In this document: positions 25,840 through 36,499 of the stretch, piece after piece
Layout of the letters: every line of letters starts with the position of its first letter
How positions within the stretch are numbered: the first letter of the stretch is position 1
NCBI RefSeq assembly: GCF_000499845.2
Contig: NC_023759.2
Span: 46,284,672-46,348,671 of the forward strand
Origin: Phaseolus vulgaris
Taxonomy: Eukaryota > Streptophyta > Magnoliopsida > Fabales > Fabaceae
DNA: 64,000 nucleotides
Reading direction: 5' to 3'
The notes under the pieces: generated by a model
What the model was told of the DNA's origin: nothing
The model's input: only the letters and a program-made list of their open reading frames with translations
Databases searched by the model: none
Program-made: the position numbers and the translations under genes

Positions 25840-26620
25840 TAGTTATAGGTTTTGTCTTATTTGTAAGTAAATAAAATAAAAATACAATCCCAATAAAGGA
25901 TCATTTGTCCCAGCGCTACTCACATTGTACTTACTTGAAAAAATCAAACTTGTAGGCACTTTCATTGTCATTGTTTTTTCTAGCACTTGGAAAGGTCCAT
26001 CCCCTCTAGTTTGGAGTTTGAATTTTCTTTGTTGAGGGAACCTTTCTCTCCTCATCATGTGTACCCAAACCCAATCTCCATGATCAAATATCACTTTATT
26101 TTTTCCTTTATTGCCATGTTTAGAATAACCTTCAACTTTTTTTTTTTTTAATTTGTGCATTAACTTGTTCGTGTAGCTTTCTCACATAGACAACCTTAGT
26201 TTGTGCATCTTTATGCTTTAAAACATAAATGTTAGCATAGGTAAATAGTCCAATGGAGTTAAAGGATTTAATCCATACACAATTTCAAATGGAGAACAAT
26301 TTGTTGTGCAATGAACAACCTTATTGTAAGCAAACTCAATATGAGGTAAACATAATTTTCAAGCTTTCATTTTTTTTTCTTCAAAATAGTTATAAGTAAG
26401 GTACCAAAAGTTTTATTCACTACTTCTGTTTGTTCATTTGTTTATGGATGTCAAGTAGTCGAAAACAAAATATTGATACCTAACTTACCTCATAATGTCC
26501 TCCAAAAGTGACTTAGAAATTTTGTATCCCTATCACTCACAGTATTTATTGGTAGTCCATGAAGTCTTGGTAGCTCCCTAAAAAACTAGTCAGCTACATG
26601 ACAAATATCATCAGTTTTCT
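25840..26620 (-). mobile_element. Ty3/gypsy retrotransposon relic (integrase C-terminal part)
   Basis: Translated on the minus strand in several broken frames, the segment gives retroelement polyprotein pieces in the right order. These are [19 protein letters not shown] at about 26520-26580, CHPQTNEQTEVV-like at about 26430, [19 protein letters not shown] at about 26300, then KKVEGYSKHGNKGKNKVIFD and GDWVWVHMMRRERFPQQRK at 26000-26160, followed by RGDGPFQVLE. This is the end of the integrase core and the GPY/F-like C-terminal domain of plant Ty3/gypsy elements. Frameshifts and stops interrupt it, and no LTRs or other polyprotein parts are seen, so it is an old fragment. It lies in the WEE1 to tRNA-Asp spacer. 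Confidence 0.85.
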
Positions 26621-27693
26621 AAATACAAACCCTGTATTCTAACTTTGTATTTCGGATTTTACAATTCAAAAAATCACTTCTAAATTATAAATTCCAGAAT
26701 ACAAATTTAGAAAAGTATTTTTAGAATTACAATAATAATAAAGTGCTGGAAAAAACTATGGAAGTACATGAAGCAACATGTGGTACTGGTCCAATTTTGC
26801 GAAGGAAAATTTACTAAATTTCCAACTATGGCGAGTCCAAGGGTTGTGGAGTTTCTCAAATATTATAGTAAGTCTTTGCACTAATTGGTTCTATGTAATT
26901 TCTTCAATGCTGCAACAAGAAAAGAATTGTTTGGTGCTATGCATTTGGTTATACCTAGGGTGACATTAAGATATTGTACAATATTTTCAAAATGCATCAC
27001 AATAAGAATCCATTTCCGTAACAGATACACGCTAACACAATGCTTTCCTTGTTGCACCAAATAACTCTTATAATGATTTTTTAATAACACTTATAATAAT
27101 CAATAATAAATGAAACATACCAATTCAAAACAATAAGATTAGATTCTCCTTAAATATACAATTAATCACATATTAAAAGCTTTATAACTTTTTACTTACA
27201 TAACTACTAAAAATAATTTAATACCATTTGGTTACTTTTCATCACTAACCATGATTACCTTTAATATTTTTAACCTTCGATTAACCATACATAAAACTAA
27301 TTAACCTTGGATTAAGAATCCAAGACAAAGTCCTCAAAACAAAATCAGTTTTCCTTGCTACAATTGAGGCATGCAAGTAGTTTCGAAAATGCAACTCACT
27401 CATTAATGTTTCTGAATTATTAAATTCAGAAACAAAATCTGGAAAATATAATTTAGGAATCACTTTTTATAATTTTTGGTCACGAGAAAAGAAAAAACTC
27501 GTAATTTCTATCCATATCAGTTTTATAAAAATAGACAAATTATTATAATATGTGAGTAGTTCAACTGCTTGAATGATTTATTCTAAACAAATAAAATATG
27601 TATGTAAGTTATATAATTTAATTACTTTGGACGAATGCAATATACATTGATTTTTGATTACTTAAGTCAAATAAAAGACAAAGAAAACATCAA
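26621..27693. other. Intergenic, no gene seen
   Basis: A/T-rich DNA with several 'ttccagaata' and 'tctgaattat' palindromic pieces (26620-26730 and 27410-27440) like those inside the CTTCCTGCACC repeat family, but without its ends. No coding region is supported. Confidence 0.45.
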
Positions 27694-27765
27694 GTCGTTG
27701 TAGTATAGTGGTAAGTATTCCCGCCTGTCACGCGGGTGACCCGGGTTCGATCCCCGGCAACGGCG
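27694..27765 (+). tRNA. tRNA-Asp (anticodon GUC)
   Basis: A 72-nt intronless tRNA. The acceptor stem GTCGTTG pairs with CAACGGC and the discriminator is G. The D-arm is TATAGTGG-type, the anticodon stem is CCCGC/GCGGG with loop CTGTCAC (GTC), and the TΨC loop is GGTTCGATCC. A T-run (from 27768) follows as the Pol III terminator. The sequence looks identical to the standard plant nuclear tRNA-Asp. Confidence 0.97.
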
Positions 27766-28054
27766 AGTTTTTAATTTTTTTCAGGTTTAAGTAGTTTTGA
27801 CCCGACCCGGAATTCGAAATAACAGTTAACCCGACCCGGGTTCCATCCTTCCAAGCATTTATTTATTTTTTTGTCTTTCAGGGTTCCGTAATTAACGTAC
27901 CAGATTAAAACTAAATTATTATTAATTATATGTTATTAATTGTAATTTAAGTAAGTAATACTGAAAGCATAGCGGAAGAAGGAAGCTGAGAATATTTGAG
28001 TTTTTGAATGTTTTGATTTGAACAAAATCGATCACTCTCTTCTCTCATTCTTCA

Positions 28055-30613
28055 ATGGCTACGCTTTCTGCATGCTCTTCTCCTCCATGGCCAGACCCTA
28101 ATCCCACCACCTCCCCCAATTCAGACCCAAACCCTAATTTCCTCCCCGACCAGTCCCAAACACTCGACTTCGAATCCCTCATGCCTCCGCAACCGAAATC
28201 GCCACCGCAATACCGCTCCCCCGCCGCATCGCCGCCGGGATTATCCCCGGAGACGCCCCCGTCGGTACTCCACGTCGCCTTCAACCAGGACCAGGCTTGC
28301 TTCTCCGCCGCCACCGACAACGGTTTCCGCATCTATAATTGCAACCCCTTCAGCGAACAATTCCGCCGCGAGTTCGACGGCGGCGGAATCGGACACGTCG
28401 AGATGCTCTTCCGCTGCAACATCATCGCCCTTGTCGGGGGCGGACCCCATCCCAAGTACTCGCCCAACAAGGTCATGATCTGGGATGACCACGAGGGCTG
28501 CTGCATCGGTGACCTATCACCCCGAGCCGCCGTCCGCAGTGTTCGGCTGCGCCGCGATCGGATTATCGTTGTCATCGAGCAGAAGATTTTGGTCTACAAC
28601 TTCCAGGACCTCAGTCTCTTGCACCAGATTGAGACCTATCCCAACCCTAAGGGTCTCTGCGCGGTTTCGCAATTGTCTGATTCGCTCGTTCTCGCGTGCC
28701 CTGGGTTGCAGAAGGGTCAGATTCGTGTTGAGCATTACGCACAGAAGAAGACAAAGTTCATATCTGCTCATGATTCCAGAATTGCTTGTTTCGCTCTTAC
28801 GCTTGATGGGCAGTTCATTGCTACCGCCAGCACCAAGGGCACGCTGATTCGAATTTTCGACACTGTTCAGGGCACGCTTCTTCAGGAAGTATGTGGTGTT
28901 TTGTTGGTTTTCTCCTTTCTCAATTGTATTTGTTTTGATTACTCGTTCAGTCTTTAAACCTGTACAATCTTTATGATTAAACCTCTTCACTTCATCAACG
29001 AGCCATACTGTGGTCCCTACAACGAGTAATTTCTAAAACGGTGCTGGTATAGAATCAAGTGAGTGATTAAATCGGGATATTTTAATGTTGGTGTCTGGTT
29101 TGGAATTGGGTTACTGTGTGTAATTTATAATTTTTTGCATGGGTTGGTGAAGTTATAAGGTTAGGTAGTAAATGTCTATATTAGTTTATTTTCTCTGTTT
29201 TCATGCTTTAGTGGACTGTGTGATAATTTCAAACATTTTGGTTCTCTTGTTAGTTTTAAATATTTTGGGTGTCACTTTTAGGTGAGAAGGGGTGCAAATG
29301 TTGCTGAGATCTATAGTTTGGCATTCTCTTCTACTGCTCGGTGGCTAGCAGTCTCAAGTGACAAGGGCACTGTCCATGTTTTCAGCCTTAAGGTTAATTC
29401 TAGCATCCCCGAGCAAGAAAAGCCTCAAAATTCATCCAATTCAGATGCTGCCATTACCCCATCTAACTCATCACGCTCCTTCACTAAATTTAAAGGTGAA
29501 TTCTTTTATGAGAGTATTTCTTTTCATTTTTTATCTTATATGTTGTAGTTGTGAAATTAGTTATTTTCCTTCTAAAATGATTTTTACTATTTAATGGGGG
29601 TGACGGTTGAATCGCTAACATTATTAATGGTTAGGTTTTTCAAACAAGATATTAATGGATGATAGAGCCTCATGATTGGTGTCAGATTTCATGATTGATT
29701 GTATGCTTGCTTTTCTAGTGCTGTGGTGAAATTGATTTCATTTTATGCAATACTTGAAAATTTAAGTAAAATTTACCGAAAATGTTTTAGAAATAAATTA
29801 ATTCCAGTGAACATTTGTAATAATGGTAAAAGTAAAATAACTATATTTACATGCAATTGTGCCAGCTAGAGTGTGTTGATCCATTCCATTTCCCTTGTTG
29901 ATTTTGTTTTACTTTGCTCTTGCAGGAGTGTTACCCAAGTATTTCAATTCTGAGTGGTCAGTTGCTCAGTTTCGCTTACAAGAGGGTTCTCATTACACAG
30001 TTGCCTTTGGCCACGAAAAGAATACAGTCATAATTCTTGGCATGGATGGAAGGTATGATTTTGGAAAATGACAATAGTGTTTTCTTCAAGGTGTTGTTGA
30101 TAGCTATTCTGTTTATCTTAGTCGTAGCAGATTCTCTTCTGTAAGTTAATCATGTTATTCAGTAGAGTTCCGGACTCCGAAGTACTGAGTTGATGTTCTG
30201 GAGAATTCTGAGTTTGTCATTATCGTCTCATACTTATTGTCTGTAAGATAAGATGAAAGATAATGACCTCCAAATTTAATTTACTGAATAATTCAATTAT
30301 GAAGATAGCGGAAAGCACGGTCTTCCTCGTATAATTTTGTTTGTGTTTCATTTATCAAAGGCTATTTTGACAAATCTCTTATCGTATAACTATGCACCTT
30401 TTGTCTGTATGCTTTGTATCTAAAATGCTTGTGTATTGGATCTTTCCGTATTCCAGCAGAAGATGGATGCATGTGGATGATGTTTTAATGAATTTCAGTT
30501 GATTTGGTTTATGCAGCTTCTATAGATGCCAATTTGATCCAGTAAATGGAGGGGAGATGACTCAGCTGGAGTATCATAACTTTTTAAAGCCAGAACCAGA
30601 AACTGCCTTGTGA
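28055..30613 (+). CDS. ATG18: ATG18/WIPI-type autophagy WD40 (PROPPIN) protein
   Basis: Four exons, 28055-28888, 29282-29495, 29926-30052 and 30517-30613, encode 423 residues with GT-AG introns. A Pro/Ser-rich N-terminal extension of about 70 residues precedes the seven-bladed propeller: [30 protein letters not shown].. [27 protein letters not shown] and [16 protein letters not shown]. The phosphoinositide-binding FRRG-equivalent is VRRG at residues 279-282, the first codons of exon 2, followed by [27 protein letters not shown]. Proteins of this family bind PI3P and PI(3,5)P2 and act with ATG2 in phagophore expansion. The intact RR dipeptide suggests lipid binding is kept. The first exon is markedly GC-rich compared with the rest. 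It belongs to the ATG18a-like group by overall size, but paralogue identity is not settled. Confidence 0.93.
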
Positions 30614-32079
30614 GACGGCAATGGAAGAAATGATGCAGCGGTTGGCGTTTCAGCTTTGCTAAGTTAGGGTTATTCTGCAGCAGTATTCACCGCGTAGTGG
30701 TAAATAATAGATGTATACTGAATTACGCTGATCCATTACTAACTCAGTTTGACCTCGTTGCTTCCAATGCAATAATGTAATTATATAGTTTTCCAATTTT
30801 TAAATAATCAATATCGAGAGTTATGGTCAAATGTGCAATATCTTATTATGTGTTGTTGTGTACTAAAGCTGTGGCATTTTGTTAATCGGTACTAATTATT
30901 TTCCGGCAATGAAATATGAATTATTGAAACTTGGTTTTGTGAAGGAGTAAATATTCAATTTGGTTTCTTAAACATTAAAGTGCTCTCGATATTGTTTTTT
31001 TGTCATGAAAGGTGAGATTCTTAATATAAGTTCAATATTTACATTATTAGTTATATGACACTTTTTTCACTCTCTTAAGTGCTTAGAGGTTTTATGTAAT
31101 TCTTTTGAATATTTTATCGTTTTAACAGTTTCATTTCATGTAGTCCTTTTATGTTAAAGGAAATCAATGTTAAAACAATTAAGGAAACAATATATACTAA
31201 GCACTGCAACAGTTCATGTACTAAATAAATGTTTGACGAAAAATGACAAATCATCAACAAAATTCGTAATAGAAAGCGCACAGTTGTCTCCTTTATGTTA
31301 GCAAAAGCTTGGGTTTTAGTTATGGATATGAAAATATTAAGCTTGATTTTTAGTTATGGATATGAAAATATTTTTTGGAAAAGAAAAAGCAGTTAATCAA
31401 GGTTTAATTATTTATTTGTTTTTTATTTATTTTTATACTTATAATTTTTTATGTATATTTTAATTATACACACTATTTTAATCACTTTCTGTTTTTAAAT
31501 TTTTCATCCTCTAAAGTTACTACAAAGAGTAAAAGATTAAAATTATATGTGCAAAAATTAATTTATGATATTTTAAGATAAGAAATAAAACAAAGAGTAT
31601 TGTAGTCGTAAGGATTAAATGAATAATTAAAAGTAAAATAAACATTTTTTGAGTGAAGTGGAAAATAAATGCATTGAGATATCATCTATTATCTTAGAGG
31701 ACAACTAATTCAAAGCGATTTTCAGCTCAACAGCAGTAGGCCCTAAACAAGAATGCCGACCATATGTGCTTACTTTCCCTATGAACATGGTTGGTTGTTT
31801 CTACCACCGTTGAACATCACCGACCAGTAACGTAGTCATCATTACAGTACCAGCATCCTTAATTACTGACAAACAATAAATATATGATGAAGTAATGACA
31901 AGTGTTCCATCTTAAGTTGGATAAAAATGACAATAGACCAACATAGCAACTAAAAACCACGCTCTTAAAGCATGTGGCAACAAGTTTGATTTCCAGATTT
32001 GTTTGTACATAGTAGTATCTCAAGGGATTTCTCCTTGACACCTGACACACCTTATGTTCAACAACACAATAGTTAGTTA
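30614..32079. other. ATG18 3' UTR and intergenic DNA
   Basis: A 3' UTR probably extends a few hundred bases past 30613. Between about 30950 and 31700 is A/T-rich sequence containing a short imperfect tandem copy (about 31315-31370, 'ttttagttatggatatgaaaatatt' twice). No gene is seen. Confidence 0.5.
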
Positions 32080-33471
32080 CTACGCCAAAAATTCGTTTAC
32101 ATGCCTTTGGTGTTCCACCTCCACAGAACTACACCCCAAGTCCTTAGTCAGTTGCCTATCCTTCATCACCCCTCTCACATTCTCAACATCACCCCATCTT
32201 CCCATTGCAGCATACATATTGGACAGATGAACATAATAGGTAGAGTTCTCCTGCTCCAATTCAATGAGCTTTTCAGCCGCCAGCAGGCCCAACTCCAAGT
32301 CACCCTGAGCTTTAGAACCAAATAACAATGATCCCCACATAGCTTTGGTGGGTCCAAAAGGCATACGCCTCATCAACTCAACAGCCTCATGCAAACGACC
32401 AGAACGCGCCAACACGTCAACCATACAAGCATAGTGTTTAACATTAGCACAAAACCCATACCTCCCATCAACCAACAAACCAAAAACCTCTTTACCCTTG
32501 TCCACCAAACCCGAGTGACTGCACGCAGATAAAACCGCCAACACAGTCACTTCATCCGCTCTAACACCCTCCTCCTCCATTCTGTTAAACCACCAAATCG
32601 CCTCTTGTCCACTCTTAGCCAAAGCTAACCCTTTAACAACCGCATTCCAAGTAAACACATTTCTTTCCTTCATGCTCCAGAACACCCTTACCCCCTCTTC
32701 AAGTCTCCCACACTTCCCATACATGTCAACCAAAGCCGTCCCCAATATGACATCCAATTCCCAACCCTCCCTTTTTACAACCCCATGTATCCACGTCCCC
32801 ATTTCAACATTACCAGAGTGAGCGCAAGCATGCAACGCGTTGATCATCGTCACCCTATTAGGCACACAACCCGCATACTGCATTTGTTCAAACACAACCA
32901 AGGCATCATCATAGTTCCCAACCTTGTTGTACCCGGCAATCAACACGCTCCAGGAAACAACGTCTCTCTGAAGCATTTCATCAAACAGGCTGCGACACAA
33001 CCCCACGTAGCGGCTCGAGGCGTAGACGTCGAGAAGGGCGTTGCCAACGAAGAGGTCTTGGAGGTGGCCGAGTTTGAGAACGTGGGTGTGGACGCAGCGG
33101 GCTTGGGTGAGGTGGCGGGCGTCGGAGAGGGACTTGAAGAGAGGCGGGAAAGTGAAGTTGTTGGGGAGAACGTTGTTGCGGCGCATGTGGGAGTAGATTA
33201 AGAGAGGGGTGTGTGGGATTCGGGATTGGGAGAAGACTCTGATGAGGGTGTTGAAGATGTAAACGTGGGGAGAAGGAGGGAGGGTGGTGAAGAGACGAAG
33301 AGCGGAGTTGATAAGGCCGTGTGAATAGCACGCGCCGATGAAGTGCTCGGCGATTCTGGTGTTTGGATAGAGGTTACGGCGGATGAGTTGCGCTTTGATC
33401 TGTCCAACTTGCTTCTGACTGTCACAAAAATTCTGAAGCAGAAAAATCACGCTCCTCACTCTATCGTTCAT
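32080..33471 (-). CDS. PLS-class pentatricopeptide repeat protein (E type)
   Basis: An intronless 463-residue frame, typical of plant PPR genes. Successive motifs include VYIFNTLIRVFSQ, NNFTFPPLFKSLSD, DLFVGNALLDVYAS, DVVSWSVLIAGYNKVGNYDDAL, NRVTMINALHACAHSGN, DVILGTALVDMYGKCGRLEE, NVFTWNAVVKGLALA, DEVTVLAVLSACSHSGLVDKG and HYACMVDVLARSGRLHEAVEL. The E region follows (AMWGSLLFGSKAQGDLELG.. YYVHLSNMYAAMGRWGDVENVR). The protein stops at VNEFLA, at the start of what would be the E+ motif, and has no DYW domain. Such proteins usually act in organelle RNA editing by recruiting partners; target and organelle are not predictable here, and the N-terminus is not a clear transit peptide. It is divergent from the dephospho-CoA kinase gene, with a tRNA between them. 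Confidence 0.93.
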   Translation of the reverse strand: MNDRVRSVIFLLQNFCDSQKQVGQIKAQLIRRNLYPNTRIAEHFIGACYSHGLINSALRLFTTLPPSPHVYIFNTLIRVFSQSRIPHTPLLIYSHMRRNNVLPNNFTFPPLFKSLSDARHLTQARCVHTHVLKLGHLQDLFVGNALLDVYASSRYVGLCRSLFDEMLQRDVVSWSVLIAGYNKVGNYDDALVVFEQMQYAGCVPNRVTMINALHACAHSGNVEMGTWIHGVVKREGWELDVILGTALVDMYGKCGRLEEGVRVFWSMKERNVFTWNAVVKGLALAKSGQEAIWWFNRMEEEGVRADEVTVLAVLSACSHSGLVDKGKEVFGLLVDGRYGFCANVKHYACMVDVLARSGRLHEAVELMRRMPFGPTKAMWGSLLFGSKAQGDLELGLLAAEKLIELEQENSTYYVHLSNMYAAMGRWGDVENVRGVMKDRQLTKDLGCSSVEVEHQRHVNEFLA

Positions 33472-33635
33472 CCGTTACATTCCTCACACTCTCACAACCC
33501 ACTTCAGAGTTAACGTTAAGGTTCTATAAATTTTTATGCTTAACTCGTTATAATTAAGAGAAATTTCTAAATAAAGAAATTTTTTTATGATTAAATGGTT
33601 TAAATTAAGCAAAATTTCTAAATAAACAAAAAAAC

Positions 33636-33706
33636 TGCGCATCCGGGGAATCGAACCCCGGTCAGTACCGTGGGAGGGTACTATGATACCACTACACCAG
33701 ATGCGC
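33636..33706 (-). tRNA. tRNA-Gly (anticodon CCC)
   Basis: A 71-nt tRNA on the minus strand. Acceptor GCGCATC pairs with GATGCGC and the discriminator is A. The D-arm is TGTAGTGGTATCA, the anticodon stem GTACC/GGTAC has loop CTCCCAC (CCC), and the TΨC arm is CCGGGGTTCGATTCCCCGG. It lies about 105 bp upstream of the dephospho-CoA kinase ATG on the opposite strand. A T-rich stretch follows its 3' side on the minus strand. Confidence 0.96.
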
Positions 33707-33811
33707 TTGTTGGTGTTATTGTTGAAATAAATAATATTTATAATATATTAATATTTAAAATTAAAGTAACTTGCTTTGTGTTGATTTTCCGAGTGGAGAT
33801 TGATCGAGGGA

Positions 33812-34683
33812 ATGAGGATCGTTGGGCTCACTGGTGGAATAGCGTCTGGGAAGAGCACCGTTTCGAATCTGTTCAAGTCGCATGGTTTTCCCGTTGTGGA
33901 TGCTGACGTTGTTGCTCGTGTAAGTTCCTTTTCTCTGTTTTTAATTTGGGGAAAACAAAACAATAAGTCTGTGAGTGATTATTGGAATTTGCAGGAGGTG
34001 TTAAGGAAAGGGAGTGGTGGATGGAAGAAAGTGGTTGCGGCTTTTGGGGACGAAATTGTTCTCGAAGATGGAGAAGTGAATAGACCCAGGCTTGGCCAAA
34101 TTGTTTTCTCCGATCCGGATAAGCGTCAATTCCTGAACCGGTATCTCCAATTTTCCTCTTGTTTACTTCCATTAGAGTGTATTATTGAATTGCTGTTTTG
34201 AGTTTAGGGTTATTATTGTGTTTTAGATTGTTGGCTCCTTATATTGCGCGTGGGATATTGTGGGAGGTTTTGAAGCTATGGGTGAAGGGTTACAAGGTCA
34301 TTGTTCTTGATGTGCCTTTGTTATTTGAAGCCAAGATGGACAAGTTCACGAAGCCCATTATTGTTGTGTGGGTTGATCCCGATACGCAGATTCAACGGCT
34401 ATTGGCCAGAGACAAGTCCACTGAGGAGGATGCTCGGAATAGGGTCAATGCTCAAATGCCATTGGATCTGAAAAGGGGTAAGGCAGATATAGTTATAGAT
34501 AACACTGGTTCGTTTGATGATTTGAGTCAGCATTTTCAGAAAGTTTTTCTTGAGGTCTCAAAGCCATTGACATGGGCTGAGTTTTGGCGCTCCAGACAGG
34601 GAGTGTTCACCATTCTTGCTTCTGTCACCTCAGGTGTTGTTCTGTTTATCAAGGCATTCAACAACCATACCAATACTTTATAG
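33812..34683 (+). CDS. Dephospho-CoA kinase (CoaE)
   Basis: Exons 33812-33919, 33995-34140 and 34227-34683 encode 236 residues. The enzyme phosphorylates the 3'-OH of dephospho-CoA with ATP, the last step of CoA synthesis. The start gives MRIVGLTGGIASGKST with the P-loop GGIASGKS at residues 8-15; an upstream in-frame TTG is not used. VVDADVVAR, VNRPRLGQIVFSD, VLDVPLLFE and the lid RLLARDKSTEEDARNRVNAQ with ADIVIDN are the standard CoaE blocks. After the fold a hydrophobic C-terminal helix (about residues 210-229, GVFTILASVTSGVVLFIKAF) suggests a tail anchor; extensions of this type occur in plant enzymes. Both introns are short, 75 and 86 bp. Confidence 0.95.
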
Positions 34684-35249
34684 CTACTATATGTATCCCT
34701 TTAAAACCCTAAACCCATGGGTTCTTTTCTGTAATGCTGCTGTTCATAGTTGAATAATTTAAATTTGAATATTCAACTCAAATATTAAAGAACTCGGAGA
34801 ATAATCACAGTGTTATATTTCTTGTGTCTCGTTTTGTTTCTTTTTATTGTTGTTGGTTGGAAATGAGTATTATTGTTTGGTCATGAAGGCTTCTGAATTT
34901 TAAATATGTATTATGTTCATAGGCGTTTGCCTCTGAACACTTCGGTTCTCTGCCCAGTGTTGAAAATAGAGATGGAAACTTGTCTATGTTCTGCCTATTT
35001 AAACAGGTTCTGCTTCCATTTGTTGACCTTGTAGGTTGAGAACTTTTCTGGCTTCATTATTTAGGCATCATCGACCTTGAGGAGAAATCATAACTGGTGA
35101 ATTGCAAATTTTTTTAGAGGAACTATGGTGGTTAGATTTTATGCTCTGATTGGTTTTTGACAATAAATAAAACTGTCTGGGAAGTCTAAACAAGGTAAAG
35201 ATGATGCCGTTTAGCCTCAAATTTTGAAAAATGCTTCTTTCACCTCAAA
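34684..35249. other. Spacer between the CoaE gene and the NETWORKED1 relic
   Basis: The CoaE 3' UTR takes up the first part. The rest is plain intergenic sequence with no supported feature. Confidence 0.45.
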
Positions 35250-35999
35250 CTATCTCCTTAAAACACCAAGTTCCTGATTAAGGTCACTGTTTAAACGGCT
35301 AAGATTGCTGCTGAGATGTTGAGAAAGTACTTTTTGTTCGAGGACTTTCTTGGTGACGAGGCTCTCATTAACCAAGTTGTGGTTCCTTAGAGCTACTACG
35401 TCTTGGGGAATTATGCTGTGTTCATCTTCAGCCACGGTCATTGCATCTTTGAGATCCAAACATTCCTAAGCAGTAAATATTTCTCCTAAAGCATTTTACT
35501 ACTTTCTTACTGAAACACTTTATTTGATCACTTCAAATCTATCAATTCTGCATGCAGAGCCGCTACTTTTGGAATTTGATGCATTGTCTCTTTTTTCTCC
35601 ATTGGCCACGTCAGTCCTCAGTTGCTTATTCTTCTCTAGAAGTTCAACCTTCTCTTTCTGCAAAATTGCATTCTTCTCGCTTATGTTCTCAATCTCTTGT
35701 TCCATGATCTTTTTCTCTGACTCCATTTTTTCACAGAAGGACTTTTCTCATATCAATGTTGCTGAAGGAGCTGCTGCTTTCCCTCTTGGCTTTTTACGCA
35801 AGAACTTTTCAAGTCCTCAATATTGTCCAAAATATTCAATATTGGTATTTCCTCTTGCTTGATTATCAATCCCACCGCTGGAGAGCCCCCACAAACTTGA
35901 TGAATAGCCATTTTAAGCTTTCTAATTTCTTGTAACAAAATCTCTTCTTTCCATCAGTTGCATAAAGCTTCCAGTCTCCAGCTCAGAGATAACTTTGTT
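35250..35999 (-). pseudogene. NETWORKED1 (KIP1-like) coiled-coil fragment, disrupted
   Basis: On the minus strand four pieces match, in order, the late coiled-coil region of NETWORKED1 actin-binding proteins as I recall it: VISELETG (about 35990), LLQEIRKLKMAIHQV with QEEIPILNILDNIEDLKSS (35938-35753), EKSFCEKMESEKKIMEQEIE with NKQLRTDVANGEKRD (35745-35590), and VALRNHNLVNESLVTKK.. HLSSNLSRLNSDLNQELGVL (35440-35255). Between the pieces the frame changes with stops: near 35937 (..ERRD to LLQE..) and near 35747 (LLQQH followed by TGA). The segment between VANGEKRD and the last piece lacks most of the sequence found in full-length proteins. NET1 proteins exceed 1,500 residues, so this is a truncated, broken copy. 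The N-terminal NAB domain is absent. Confidence 0.72.
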
Positions 36000-36499
36000 A
36001 GAAAATCAAGATCAGTACACTTCTTACTGTGACCACTTCATAACTCTGACAAGGATTACTGCTTTTTTTTTCATTGGTCGTTGGATTGAAGGTGAGATAG
36101 GAAATATTGATAATGGTAATCATATTTCACTTTTCCAAAAGCCTGTGAAAACCATGACCTAACATAAAGTGGAAGGTAACCTAGTGTCCATTATGATATC
36201 ATGCTACATGCTGTATTGACAAGGATGTTTTTGTTCTTACATCGAATATTACGACTATATTCTTTACCAAAAGACTGCGTAGCATCTAATATTCTATTTC
36301 TAATGATTAATGGTTTGAAGTGGGTCTCCTAAGTGATAATCCATTACCTACTTTTACTAATTTTTGCTTGAGGCACTACTTTCTATTTTGCAATTTGCTT
36401 TCACTTTTTCTCTCTAACATGAGTTCTATGACAAACATGCATACACCAGATAGATTTTGGATTGCGACTTGGGATTCGTCTTTTAATTAGATCTGTTTA

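Noticed and set aside
28045..28990. Several minus-strand frames across ATG18 exon 1
   Set aside because: Shadows caused by the GC-rich exon; the plus frame has all WD40 motifs.
32785..33201. 138-aa plus-strand frame opposite the PPR gene
   Set aside because: Antisense shadow of the GC-rich 5' half of the PPR coding sequence.
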